Source: Histomonas meleagridis
Taxonomy: Eukaryota > Parabasalia > Tritrichomonadida > Dientamoebidae
Assembly (NCBI GenBank): GCA_020186115.1
Contig: WSYJ01000030.1
Location: forward strand, 248,001-312,000
Reading direction: 5' to 3'
Length of the DNA stretch: 64,000 bases
The notes below the pieces were generated by a model that worked only from the letters and a program-made list of their open reading frames with translations, did no database searches and was not told where the DNA came from. A program made the position numbers and the translations under genes. Shown in pieces: positions 38,650-48,231 of this stretch. Positions within the stretch are counted from its first letter, which is position 1. The number at the start of each line of letters is the position of its first letter.

Positions 38650-41600
38650 TCACCACCAAAGGAATTTTCTTTTTCTTTTCTTGTGTACACTTTCGAATAT
38701 TGGATAATGTGTTTTACATTTAATATCTCTCGTTGGGTAGTCGACCACATTTTGGCACTCCGCCATTTCGCCCGGCTGGTACAGCTCCTTTGACACGATT
38801 AACTCTCCGAACGAATTCATTTTCACTATTACATTTTCGTCGATTTCATCTAAATCCTTAATTTTTAATGCGTACAAAAACTGTTCCAAGTCATTAAACC
38901 ATTTATAAGAAGAGAATGGAATTCGAATTATTTTTCTTTTATTAATTTTCAAGAACGCCACAATTTTAATGAAATCATTTTTATATTTAAATGCTTTAAT
39001 AACAATTTTCGTTACTTTCTTTAAAGGAATAACTTTCATTAAACCAGTCCAATGTTTTTCAAAAAATATTTTTTTACGTCCGAAAATAATTTGTCTTTTA
39101 AATCTACTATCCAATTTATTTCCTTTATTTTTTAATAAGTATTTCGTTTCATTATAATTAAAGTCATTTATAATACCTTTTTTATTATATTTTATTAAAA
39201 ATGGCTTATGATTTAATGTTAAGTTTAACATACAAAACGATTCATATTCATAGTTACATTCTTTAACGAAAATGAAATTATTATTTTTTATGTTTTCATT
39301 AATTTTAAATTCATAAAAATTATTATTCTTTAAATGAAGTCTTTTAATTTTATTATTATGTATTATACGAGAGATTTGATATTTCGATTTAAAGCGAAGT
39401 TTTCTAAAAGGCGTTTTTAAGATATCTTTAATCTTTTGATAAGGAATATTAATTGTTGCTTTATTATTAGGAATTTCAATGAATTTATTCTTAAAATATG
39501 ATAAATATTTATAACTTTTATCAGTTTCTTTTGATTGAAGTAATACACTTTCAATCATCCAATTAGAATTATTATAATAAATTCTTGAAATCATTTTATT
39601 ACTTATTGAAAAGTTATCAATTTTTTGATATTTTATTATGAATTGTTCTGGTTCATTATTAAAGATTTGTTTAATACAACCAGAATAAATATTACTTAAT
39701 GTATAACCAATGATTGGTTTATTTATTGAACAAAACGGATCATTTGTATCACTAATTATTATTATATCATATAATTTAATAAAATAATTTTCTATTTGTT
39801 TATTATCATTATAACGTCGAAATGGAATATTTATTGAATATATATCTTTTGCTACATTAAAAATAGTAATATTATCTTTTAAAGTTATTACATATTCGTT
39901 TTCATTTAATAAATGACTGCCTTCATTTAATGGTTGAAGTCCATTCATTTTAAGTATTATTCCTAATTTAGGTAATGATTCATATGTTAATTTTAATAAT
40001 ATACGAAATGTTCCATAAATTTCTTTTGGTTTCATTTGAAGTGTAAAATTTATATTTTTATAATTGTTTAAATTTGTTAAATTTAATATAAAAATTCTTG
40101 TTAAAATTCCTTTCGAATTCTTTGGTAAATTTCGGACATCCATTACTATTGTCGGAATATATTTTTCTAATATAATATCATATGAAAACATATTATTATT
40201 AGTTAATAAATAATCAGTATGTAATATTAATGAATTTTTGCTAATTTGAAAATTATTTATATATAAAATTTGTTGGAAATTTTCTTTCGAATTTCCATCA
40301 TCAACTTCGAAATCGATTTTTAAATTTATTTTTTCATTTTGTTGATAATTCACACCTAAATAAATTATAGGTTCATAATCATTTAAATTATTATTATCAA
40401 TTTGATAATATTTTACTTTTAAAGGTTTACAAGAAAATTCATTTTCATTTTGACAATATTTTAATAATATTGTAAAACTTTTTATATTATTATTATATTT
40501 CAAATAATTTAATTTGATTTTAAAAGGATTTTTACCTTGATATTCATTATATTGTATATCATTATTATTTAATATAATATCATCGAATATTTGGATTTTG
40601 TTTGTATTTAATGTATAAGATTTACCTAAATCATGTGTAATAATTCCAATGAAATCATTTTCTTTAATATCATCAATATAAGTTAAATAATTTGTATCTT
40701 CAGGTTTTTCGAATTCTTCTGATAAATTAACTTTTATAGCATCAGAAATCATAGTATTAATACATACTCCAGCTTTAAATATGAATGAATTATCATCACC
40801 ACAATATTCTTTTAATGAATTCGTATTAAAATGATTAGGTATAAAACTTAATATATCATTATTAATTATATCTTCTTCATAACCTTCATATTTAAATTTA
40901 CTATTCATTGATGCATTCGTAATAACAAATAATCGATTTAAATATTTAATTTCATTTTGATATAATTCGATTCGTGGTAAATCATAAGATTTAATCGAAT
41001 GAATTCCATCTTTTAAATAATGTAATTTAAGATAAAAGATTTCTGGCCCTGAAATATCACCTTGTTTACAATAATCACATAATCGTATCGATTTAGGTTG
41101 AACTACATATACATTTTCATTTTTATTATCAATAAATTTATGATCAATTGAGTTCTTACTATCAAATATACAAAACTTTCCTGATTTAACCGATTTAATA
41201 ATTGGAAACTCAAAATTCACTTCTTCAGACCAATCAAATAAAGAAAATAATCTTAAGCCACCAAATATTTGAAAAATGAATTTTAAACTTTGTGAAAATT
41301 GTCCATATAAATAAGGTAATGTACAACTATTAGTATTAAATCCAAAATCAAATGGAATTTGATAACGACAAAATAAACGAATTGTTAATTCTCCTTCTGT
41401 TTTAATCAGTGATATTCCAGCTTTAATTGTAGCTTTAATACCAATATCAACAGTAGGCTTTAATCTTAAATATAATTCATTTAAATCTTCTTTCGTATAA
41501 TTCGTTTGTTTTTGTTTGTTTTTCTTGGTTTCAAATGATGGATTCACCCAATTAATATTCGGCGATTTATCTTTGGAACTATATGAAATATGAATTACAT

Positions 41601-42750
41601 TTCCAAGTTTAGCTCGATAATCATATAATAATGGCTCAAGTAAATTATAATTAATGTCAAGAAATGAAAAGCGAATAAATCCATATATACCTAACGCAAA
41701 ATCAATGCCATACATCTTTAATGCGGGAGTCGCATAGATAGGTATAGGTATCTCAAAATCGACGCTTTGGTTTTCCCCTGTCTTTGGTAACTTAAACCCA
41801 ATTCCTGCAATGGATGTTAACTCAATATCAGCTTCCAAATGATAACCATCATCTTCTGTCTTGATATCAAATGTGGTATATATTTGCGAATATGCTCCCG
41901 CTAATAACTTAATAAATCCAAAGTCCCTTTCGATGGGACCGAGCTCAAATGGATCTTCGCCCTCTTTGGGCTTGTTCCAATAATAACGAAACCCTAAATA
42001 AGCAGTGGATGAACCAGTCGTTATATCTTTTGGCGTGATATTAACTGTAAAGCCAATGTTTCCCGTACTCTCTTCTTCCTCATCCTCTTTTTCATCATTA
42101 TTTTTACTTTCTTCTTTCATCTTATCATTGTTATTCTCCATTTCTTCTTCATTATTATTATCATTGTTATTCTCCATTTCTTCTTCATTATTATTATCAT
42201 TGTTGGTTTCTTCTTCTTCATTATTATTATCATTGTTAGTTTCTTCTTCTTCATTATTATTATCATTGTTAGTTTCTTCTTCCTCTTTTTCATCATTGTT
42301 ATCATTATTAGTTTCTTCTTTTGCTATGTACATGTGCAGATTTTTAAATACTTTTCGTTGATCCAATCTTTTGTATGAATATATTTGCACGTCATTGTCG
42401 TCTAAAATCTTTTGCTGTAATTCCAATATTTCTTTTGTTTTCGGATTCACAAATGCGCCTGTTTTAACATCGGATTCCTCTGATAGTAATTTTGATGGGT
42501 TTCTAATCAAAGCGATTTTTTTAGTTTCCTTATTTATTGCATAGCCTTTAATACCTTTTGATGTTGAACCCATTAAATTCGTTGTTAAATAGAAATCGAT
42601 TCCTTCTGCTTTATAAAATCCTTTCTTATGTATAGGCTCTCTCATTGTTTTGTTCACTCGTTTATTTATTCTCTTCATTGCTTTTTGGATTAATAATGAA
42701 TACTCATCATTAAGTTTGGCCAAAAAGAAGAAGGAATACAGCAGAAACAT
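38650..42750 (-). CDS. Large secreted/lumenal orphan with acidic 11-residue repeats
   Basis: The 1,366-residue protein has an N-terminal signal peptide (MFLLYSFFFLAKL) at the first in-frame ATG (42750). Residues of about 155-235 are an acidic tandem repeat of an 11-residue EEETNNDNNNE-type unit, encoded by a 33-bp DNA repeat at about 42110-42310. The remaining 1,100 residues are beta-rich and rich in Asn/Ile/Tyr/Lys, with no domain I recognise. There is no C-terminal membrane span; the end is basic (KKRKRKFLWW). It may be secreted or retained in vesicles. It is complete and unbroken, so it is likely functional. Confidence 0.75.
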   Translation of the reverse strand: MFLLYSFFFLAKLNDEYSLLIQKAMKRINKRVNKTMREPIHKKGFYKAEGIDFYLTTNLMGSTSKGIKGYAINKETKKIALIRNPSKLLSEESDVKTGAFVNPKTKEILELQQKILDDNDVQIYSYKRLDQRKVFKNLHMYIAKEETNNDNNDEKEEEETNNDNNNEEEETNNDNNNEEEETNNDNNNEEEMENNNDNNNEEEMENNNDKMKEESKNNDEKEDEEEESTGNIGFTVNITPKDITTGSSTAYLGFRYYWNKPKEGEDPFELGPIERDFGFIKLLAGAYSQIYTTFDIKTEDDGYHLEADIELTSIAGIGFKLPKTGENQSVDFEIPIPIYATPALKMYGIDFALGIYGFIRFSFLDINYNLLEPLLYDYRAKLGNVIHISYSSKDKSPNINWVNPSFETKKNKQKQTNYTKEDLNELYLRLKPTVDIGIKATIKAGISLIKTEGELTIRLFCRYQIPFDFGFNTNSCTLPYLYGQFSQSLKFIFQIFGGLRLFSLFDWSEEVNFEFPIIKSVKSGKFCIFDSKNSIDHKFIDNKNENVYVVQPKSIRLCDYCKQGDISGPEIFYLKLHYLKDGIHSIKSYDLPRIELYQNEIKYLNRLFVITNASMNSKFKYEGYEEDIINNDILSFIPNHFNTNSLKEYCGDDNSFIFKAGVCINTMISDAIKVNLSEEFEKPEDTNYLTYIDDIKENDFIGIITHDLGKSYTLNTNKIQIFDDIILNNNDIQYNEYQGKNPFKIKLNYLKYNNNIKSFTILLKYCQNENEFSCKPLKVKYYQIDNNNLNDYEPIIYLGVNYQQNEKINLKIDFEVDDGNSKENFQQILYINNFQISKNSLILHTDYLLTNNNMFSYDIILEKYIPTIVMDVRNLPKNSKGILTRIFILNLTNLNNYKNINFTLQMKPKEIYGTFRILLKLTYESLPKLGIILKMNGLQPLNEGSHLLNENEYVITLKDNITIFNVAKDIYSINIPFRRYNDNKQIENYFIKLYDIIIISDTNDPFCSINKPIIGYTLSNIYSGCIKQIFNNEPEQFIIKYQKIDNFSISNKMISRIYYNNSNWMIESVLLQSKETDKSYKYLSYFKNKFIEIPNNKATINIPYQKIKDILKTPFRKLRFKSKYQISRIIHNNKIKRLHLKNNNFYEFKINENIKNNNFIFVKECNYEYESFCMLNLTLNHKPFLIKYNKKGIINDFNYNETKYLLKNKGNKLDSRFKRQIIFGRKKIFFEKHWTGLMKVIPLKKVTKIVIKAFKYKNDFIKIVAFLKINKRKIIRIPFSSYKWFNDLEQFLYALKIKDLDEIDENVIVKMNSFGELIVSKELYQPGEMAECQNVVDYPTRDIKCKTHYPIFESVHKKRKRKFLWW
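42110..42310. repeat. 33-bp tandem repeat inside the orphan gene
   Basis: About four to five imperfect copies of a 33-bp unit (strand-reversed TTCTTCTTCATTATTATTAT). It encodes 11-residue acidic/Asn repeats and keeps frame. Units ending ATTCTCCATT differ from those ending GTTAGTTT, so the array is degenerating or slipping in copy number. Confidence 0.75.
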
Positions 42751-43544
42751 TTCTTTAGTGAATGATATGATGAAAAGTTTTGTTACTGAATTCACTCTCA
42801 GAAAAATTCTTAGCGAAAGTCATCTTATTCAAATTAATATTAAAAAACGTAGTGCCATGGATTTTATGATATCGGTTTAGTAAATACAACAAAATCTTTG
42901 AGTTCAAAAACTGAAATTGTTCCTATATCAAAAGATGATCATCCTTTTCTAAAATGATAATTTTGCATTAATAATATTATTTGCGATTAAGTGAATGTAT
43001 ATAAAAGTTAAAAGAGAAATTGAAAAAAACATATTATTATTTATAGCTGCAATTGTTAACAATAAAGCTTTGAGTTCAATTTCAATTAAATATTTTGAAA
43101 AATTGTGAATAATTTATAAACCATCTCTAAATTCGGTTTCTATATAAATGCGTAATCAACTTTCTGTAATGTATGTTTTTCCATATTTTGAGGTATAAAT
43201 TCAAACATATAATATTTCATGCAATATCTTTTAATATTAGATTCCCATGGGAATATCGAAATTCTCAATTCTTTTTCATTTAGAAGTAAATGAGTTTCAA
43301 AATCTTATATTACATTGATGATTTGAGGGATGCATTGTAGTTATTTCTGTTTCCAAAAAAAATATTTCGCGTTGATCATTATGCCCAGTAAACTATTCAA
43401 TTAAAATCTCTTTGATTTTCTGCGCACCAGTTCCAAAACGATCAATTTATATTCATTTTAAGACGATGCATCGTTCTTAATTCAATATAACCGTGACCGA
43501 TTCAAAATAAATGCGATTTGATCGTTTTGCAAGCCTAAACCCAT
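42751..43544. other. Intergenic, nothing firm
   Basis: AT-rich spacer between divergent genes. TAACCGTGACCGATT near 43487-43501 contains a Myb-type AACCGT core about 55 bp before the kinase ATG. Confidence 0.4.
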
Positions 43545-44573
43545 ATGAAATCACATAGTCACATAACAGAACTCACAAAAAAATTAGAATCATACGATGG
43601 GTATACGCCAATTTCAACAATCGGGATTGGAACATTTGGCGCTGTTTTTCTTGCAAATGATTCCGAAGGGAACAAAGTTGCCATTAAAAAGGTATACCTC
43701 GACCCTAAATACAAAAATAGGGAACTCGACATTGTTTGTAAGCTTAAACACCCAAATTGCCTTCGATACATAACCCATTATAATACAAAAGAAGGGGTTA
43801 ATAATTCTGTTTTCCTTCACCTTGTTACTGATTACTTACCAGAGTCTTTAACAACGTTTATAAATAGACAACCATTTCCACCACTCTTATTTATCAAGTT
43901 ATTTGGTTATCAATTATTTTCTGGTCTTTCATATCTTCATCATCACGGAGTGTGCCACCGTGATATCAAACCTTCTAATGTTTTAGTAGATCCAAAAGAT
44001 GGCCGCCTTCAAATTTGTGACTTTGGAAGTGCTAAATTTCTTATCCCAACAGAAAGCTCAGTTTCTTACATCTCAACAAGATGTTACAGAGCTCCTGAAC
44101 TCCTTCTTGACTGTCCTAAATATACCACAGCAATTGATACATGGGCTGCTGGTTGTGTTTTAGCCGAAATGGTTCTTCATGGCAAACCTTTATTTTGTGG
44201 ATCTAATAATAGAGATCTTCTCATGAAAATTGTTCAAGTAATTGGACCACCCCAACAATCTGATCTTGATACATTCATTCATAAGAAACAAACTGGGTTC
44301 TTTGGGAACAGAGTAACATCGCTTAAAGCTGTGCTTCCTAATTATATCCCTGATGATTTTATTGATTTACTTCAAAAGATATTTCTTTATGCGCCAGCTA
44401 AAAGATTAACTGCAGATGAGTGTATGAGGCATCCATTCTTTGCAGAACTGTTTAATGATAATGTAAGAATACCTGGAAGTAATGTGCCATTACCTGAATA
44501 CTTAAAATTGATGAGAACTCCAGAGGAAATGCTGAAAAATTTTCCTTGTGGTCCAACGCTATGTAGGAAATAA
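43545..44573 (+). CDS. GSK3/shaggy-like protein kinase
   Basis: The 342-residue CMGC kinase has a glycine loop GIGTFGAVFLAND (about residue 28), catalytic Lys in VAIKKVYLD, HRDIKPSNVLV (about residue 140), DFGSAKFL, an activation loop SVSYISTRCYRAPEL with the GSK3-type autophosphorylated Tyr, and DTWAAGCVLAEM. The NREL after the Lys region and the loop sequence point to GSK3 rather than CDK or MAPK. Length equals a kinase domain with short flanks. It would phosphorylate primed Ser/Thr substrates; targets are unknown. Confidence 0.9.
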   Translation: MKSHSHITELTKKLESYDGYTPISTIGIGTFGAVFLANDSEGNKVAIKKVYLDPKYKNRELDIVCKLKHPNCLRYITHYNTKEGVNNSVFLHLVTDYLPESLTTFINRQPFPPLLFIKLFGYQLFSGLSYLHHHGVCHRDIKPSNVLVDPKDGRLQICDFGSAKFLIPTESSVSYISTRCYRAPELLLDCPKYTTAIDTWAAGCVLAEMVLHGKPLFCGSNNRDLLMKIVQVIGPPQQSDLDTFIHKKQTGFFGNRVTSLKAVLPNYIPDDFIDLLQKIFLYAPAKRLTADECMRHPFFAELFNDNVRIPGSNVPLPEYLKLMRTPEEMLKNFPCGPTLCRK

Positions 44574-44822
44574 AATCATTGGTGTTTGAAAAAAAAACAT
44601 TTGTTCAATTTATGAAAAGAAAAACAATAATTAAACCATATTTCAAGTCACTAAACATTATACGATGAAAAATAAATTATGTATAATATGGAAAAAGGAT
44701 CATTCTTTCATGGAAAGATTATTTTACGAATGCGAATGTGTAAAATATAAACTTGTGATTTTTGGATCGTCATCTCAAAACAGAATTCAATATTTGGGGC
44801 GCCCCTTTTCTTAGTAAAGTCC
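44574..44822. other. Spacer with GC palindrome before the UBAC2-like gene
   Basis: AT-rich except for the perfect palindrome GGGGCGCCCC at 44796-44805, 18 bp before the next ATG. Confidence 0.5.
44796..44805. promoter_or_regulatory. Perfect GGGGCGCCCC palindrome at start of UBAC2-like gene
   Basis: A ten-base perfect palindrome of pure G/C in AT-rich surroundings, preceded by TATTT and followed by TTTTC. It lies 18 bp before the ATG at 44823. Related elements occur at 35950, 36578 and 36799. A core-promoter role is inferred. Confidence 0.5.
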
Positions 44823-45539
44823 ATGTTTTTTGGGGAAAAAAGGTTCTTTGGAGCTCCTATCTCATTTTTTACTTCTGTTATTGTTTCATGTATTACGATT
44901 GCATTTTGTGCAACAGAGTGTCAATTTCCAAAAAGTAAGTTATTAAAGATTTTTCATTGTATTCTTGGTTATCCAACAATACAAGAATCAATCATTGTCT
45001 TATTTATTTCATGGGCATGCCGTAACGTTGAAAGAATTTTAGGTACAAAACAATTTTCATTACTTCTTGGAATTAACATTGTATTTTTAGCTATTCTTTT
45101 ACTTCTTTCATCTTTAATTGTTGGTGTTACTACTAAAATCACATTAATGTTATTTTATCCATATACAGTTTTTATTTTTACTCTTGCACATATTCCTGCA
45201 TCTCCACTTTTCATCTATTTAACAGATAAATTCCTTTCTTCATTAGTATTTATTCTCTTATTTTTAATAGGATTTCCTAATTCTCTCATTATTCTCTTTT
45301 CATCAATCGCTGGAAATATATTTTGGAGTTATGATCTTTTTCATATCTCAAAATTCATTGAGACTCCAAAGCTACCAGATGAAGAAAATTTAATATCTTC
45401 TCATGAACAAGATACAATAACAAATGATCTACAAACTTTAATAGCTATGGGTTTCGATGAGAAACTTGCTGAACAAGCATTAACAGCTTCAAACAACGAT
45501 TTAGAAACAGCAATTGCAATTCTTTTAAACGGTCACTAA
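44823..45539 (+). CDS. UBAC2-like rhomboid/Derlin-fold protein with UBA domain
   Basis: The 238-residue protein has about five to six hydrophobic helices in residues 8-180 and a C-terminal UBA domain (about residues 197-237: DLQTLIAMGFDEKLAEQALT, then LETAIAILLNGH). The layout of a rhomboid-like membrane domain plus UBA is that of UBAC2, an inactive rhomboid of the ER involved in ERAD. No catalytic Ser/His pair of active rhomboids is evident. The UBA would bind ubiquitin on client proteins. Confidence 0.8.
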   Translation: MFFGEKRFFGAPISFFTSVIVSCITIAFCATECQFPKSKLLKIFHCILGYPTIQESIIVLFISWACRNVERILGTKQFSLLLGINIVFLAILLLLSSLIVGVTTKITLMLFYPYTVFIFTLAHIPASPLFIYLTDKFLSSLVFILLFLIGFPNSLIILFSSIAGNIFWSYDLFHISKFIETPKLPDEENLISSHEQDTITNDLQTLIAMGFDEKLAEQALTASNNDLETAIAILLNGH

Positions 45540-45576
45540 ATCGCGAACAGAGTAAGTCAATTTTGTTGGATATGTT

Positions 45577-45590
45577 AACGGTTTTTCCTT
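45577..45590 (+). promoter_or_regulatory. AACGG + CCTTT element before RPL12
   Basis: TTAACGGTTTTTCCTTTGGCC at 45575-45595 has the same parts (ACGGTTT, CCTTT, GGCC) as the eL42 and eL21 promoters, in a different order of GGCC and CCTTT. It lies about 20-30 bp from the ATG. Confidence 0.5.
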
Positions 45591-45608
45591 TGGCCAACCT
45601 TCTTCAAT

Positions 45609-46088
45609 ATGTCACAAGAAGTTGTTATTCGCGTTCGTGTTTGGGGTGGCGAATCAGGTGTTACAGCAAAACTTGCTCCTCGTCTTGGTCCACTTGGTGT
45701 TAACTCTGGTCAAGTTGGTCAACAAGTTGCTAAAGCTACAGAAGAATATAAAGGATATCGTTGCACAGTTCAAATAACAATTGTAGATCGTCAAGCAACA
45801 ATCTCAGTTGTACCATCTACTTCAACGCTTATCATTCATGCACTTCAAGAACCTCATCGTGATCGTAAGAAGACAAAGAATGTCAAACATACAGGAAGCC
45901 TTACACTTGATAATGTTATAGACATTGCTCGTCAGATGAGGCACAAGTCAATGTCAAAGACACTTGCCGGAACAGTCAAGGAAGTCCTTGGCACATGTCA
46001 AGCTATGGGCGCTCAATGCGAAGGACAGAATGCAAAGGCTATCCAGAAGAAGATCACTTCTGGTGAAATTTCAATTCCAAATGAATAA
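45609..46088 (+). CDS. RPL12: 60S ribosomal protein uL11 (RPL12)
   Basis: The 159-residue product aligns in order with eukaryotic RPL12: GESGVTAKLAPRLGPLGVN (the L11 N-terminal signature), then VQITIVDRQATISVVPSTS, and the C-terminal VKEVLGTCQAMGAQCEG. It binds the GTPase-centre RNA of 25/28S rRNA and helps recruit translation factors. The length is normal (about 165). Codon use is biased as expected for high expression. Confidence 0.97.
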   Translation: MSQEVVIRVRVWGGESGVTAKLAPRLGPLGVNSGQVGQQVAKATEEYKGYRCTVQITIVDRQATISVVPSTSTLIIHALQEPHRDRKKTKNVKHTGSLTLDNVIDIARQMRHKSMSKTLAGTVKEVLGTCQAMGAQCEGQNAKAIQKKITSGEISIPNE

Positions 46089-46324
46089 AAGCAATATAGC
46101 ATAATTTGAATAGCAAATACATTTTTGTATATTTTTTATGTTTTTAAGAGATATTTCAATCCAAACTTTTATTTGCTTCATAAGAAATTTTTCTGCATTT
46201 CGCAAAGATAAAGTCATCTTTGGGACATATGTCTTTGAATATTATTTTATATTCTATTTTCAAATTCCTTTATAAGGAATACATACCTTGAAAAATTGAA
46301 AAGATGCTTAAAATGTATTTACTT

Positions 46325-46810
46325 TTACCATGTTTCACGGAATGGTGTGAAGCAGACTGCTTTGATTACCTCTGGCTTTACAACATGAGCTTCCTTTGGT
46401 TGAGCTGGGAGACGCTTGAGAGCAGACTTATCAAGTTTGATTCCTTTTTCTTTTGCTTCTTTCTTAAGTTTTTGTGTTTGAGCAACACGGTTCTTGAAAT
46501 CATCCCTGCACTTTGAGTGTTGGATATGTTCTGTGCGAACATAAATACGTTTTGGTGCAATATGATTATTAACACGGCGGTAAATCAAAAGACCAACTGC
46601 GTGTGGTGAAACGTTCCAAACTGTACCAGTACGGCCATTGTAAAGACGGTGAGGCATACCCTTCATGACAGCTGAGTTCACATGAACATCAACAATATCA
46701 CCGATTCTGAAAGTACGGAGCTGTTGTGATGGTGCTGGCATTCCGTGCTTCCTGAACTTACGAGCGAAGAGATAACGTGTTCCCCAACGAAGACCAGCTG
46801 TGTGACCCAT
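46325..46810 (-). CDS. RPL21: 60S ribosomal protein eL21
   Basis: The 161-residue basic protein has the eL21 order: GLRWGTRYLFARKFRKHG, then GDIVDVHVNSAVMKGMPHRL, YNGRTGTVWNVSPHAVGLLI, and then HIQHSKCRDDFKNRV. The frame is open upstream to 46861 without an ATG; the ATG at 46810 (MGHTAGLR) matches the family start. It converges with RPL12 across 236 bp. Confidence 0.97.
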   Translation of the reverse strand: MGHTAGLRWGTRYLFARKFRKHGMPAPSQQLRTFRIGDIVDVHVNSAVMKGMPHRLYNGRTGTVWNVSPHAVGLLIYRRVNNHIAPKRIYVRTEHIQHSKCRDDFKNRVAQTQKLKKEAKEKGIKLDKSALKRLPAQPKEAHVVKPEVIKAVCFTPFRETW

Positions 46811-46815
46811 AGAAC

Positions 46816-46841
46816 AAAGGATAGGCCAAACCGTAAAAAAC
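46816..46841 (-). promoter_or_regulatory. Ribosomal-protein promoter block of eL21
   Basis: On the minus strand it reads TTTACGGTTTGGCC, then TATCCTTT, within 30 bp of the ATG. It is the near-twin of the eL42 block at 455-480; the two differ mainly at the bases between GGCC and CCTTT. Function is inferred from this repetition and from Myb/CCTTT promoter logic in T. vaginalis. Confidence 0.6.
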
Positions 46842-46861
46842 GTTAAAATATTAAACGTCAC

Positions 46862-47349
46862 TTTTTATCAAGCCTCAAAAACAAGTTTGTGCGTTTTCTA
46901 AAAACTTCATTATTTTTGTATTATTTTAATTTATTTTTTCTTCTTTTGTTTATGTTGCTTCTAAATAATGGATATATCAGTTGAGCTCCTTTATGTATAA
47001 AATGATTAATTCAAATAACCAACAATTAAAATAAATGTGTACGGGAAATTAAAATTATTTATTTTTGCTGTTTATTCAATTTAAAATTTTCTAAATTAAT
47101 TAGGAATTTAATTTCGATTTCTTGAAGCACATTTTCACCTGCTTTTATATATATATATATATATTTTGTCATTTATCATCATTCATATAGTGAATTAGCA
47201 ACAAACATGTCTCAATCTAAGAAGAGATCACTTCATGACTCCGATTATCAAAGACGGAATTTGGCTTTTTGAACAATGTCAGTGAAAAATTTGAATCGCA
47301 GTGGTTTTGCCGACGAGATGTTTTTGTTTTTGTAATTTCGCCACACCAA
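46862..47349. other. Intergenic with short upstream reading frame
   Basis: AT-rich with an (AT)n run near 47150. An ATG at 47207 opens a 21-codon frame (MSQSKKRSLHDSDYQRR, then a stop) in a different frame from the RNase III gene. It could be an upstream frame or a displaced true N-terminus. Confidence 0.4.
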
Positions 47350-48231
47350 ATGTATCATTGCAATTTAAACATGGACAAGGAAAACCAATTGGCAAGTTCA
47401 AATCAATCTTGTTCTCAAATTCCAAATATTCAAAATCCTAATCAGCCTTATTCACAAATCATTCCAAACCTACAAGTCACAAAACAACTGAACCCACAGC
47501 CTCTACATCCGCAAGCTTCAAACTCACAAATTTCGTTTCCTCAAATGCTCAACAAATCTACTTCTAAAGTTTCAAACCAAAGTTTATTACCACCAACACT
47601 AATTCAGCCACTTCCACAAGTTTTAAATGTACTAACCGTATGTTATCCATTTCCGCAGATTCCAAATCAGTCAAGCCCACGGACCTCAAACTCCAAACCT
47701 CAGCAAGAACAAATCCCAGTTCAGGCAAGCCCAAGGACTTTAAATTCCAAACCTCAACAACAACAAATCCCAAATCAGCCGCATTTACCAGATTCCAAGA
47801 TAAGAATCATCGAGCAAAAACTCGGTTACACATTTCACGACAAGCATCATCTTATCACATCTATTACCCATCGCTCTTACTCTGATAAATTTAATTATGA
47901 GAAATACGAATTCTTTGGCGACTCCATTTTGTTGCTTATCAGCGCCGATGTCTTATGCGAATTCTTTTTGAAATTGACCAGAGGAGAATTAACATCTCTC
48001 CAAAGCAAACTTGTTTGCAACGATACAATCGGGAAATTTATGAAGCAGCTAAACATCGGTGAGTACTTATTTACAGTGGGCGGGAAACCAAATGCTGGCT
48101 CAAAGGTGTGGGCTGACATATTCGAAGCACTCGTCGCTGCGATTTATATCGACGGAGGATACGAACGCGCAAAGGAATTTGTGACACCGTTTTTGAGGAG
48201 CGAACTTAATAACATTGCAAATAATTTGTGA
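47350..48231 (+). CDS. Stand-alone RNase III-domain protein
   Basis: The 293-residue product has a Gln/Pro/Ser/Asn-rich, probably disordered N-terminal half (about residues 1-145). One RNase III domain follows (about 150-293): HLITSITHRSYSD, then YEKYEFFGDSIL (signature helix) and DIFEALVAAIYIDGGYERA. The metal-binding acids (E and D in EFFGD, D and E in DIFEA) are retained, so it should cleave double-stranded RNA as a dimer. No dsRNA-binding, PAZ or helicase domain is present. The first in-frame ATG is 47350; another is at 47371. Possible roles are pre-rRNA or snRNA processing, or small-RNA production. Confidence 0.85.
   Translation: MYHCNLNMDKENQLASSNQSCSQIPNIQNPNQPYSQIIPNLQVTKQLNPQPLHPQASNSQISFPQMLNKSTSKVSNQSLLPPTLIQPLPQVLNVLTVCYPFPQIPNQSSPRTSNSKPQQEQIPVQASPRTLNSKPQQQQIPNQPHLPDSKIRIIEQKLGYTFHDKHHLITSITHRSYSDKFNYEKYEFFGDSILLLISADVLCEFFLKLTRGELTSLQSKLVCNDTIGKFMKQLNIGEYLFTVGGKPNAGSKVWADIFEALVAAIYIDGGYERAKEFVTPFLRSELNNIANNL

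Noticed and set aside
42005-42361. Plus-strand Ser/Leu-rich frame over the acidic repeat
   Set aside because: Complement of the GAA/GAT repeat in the orphan gene.
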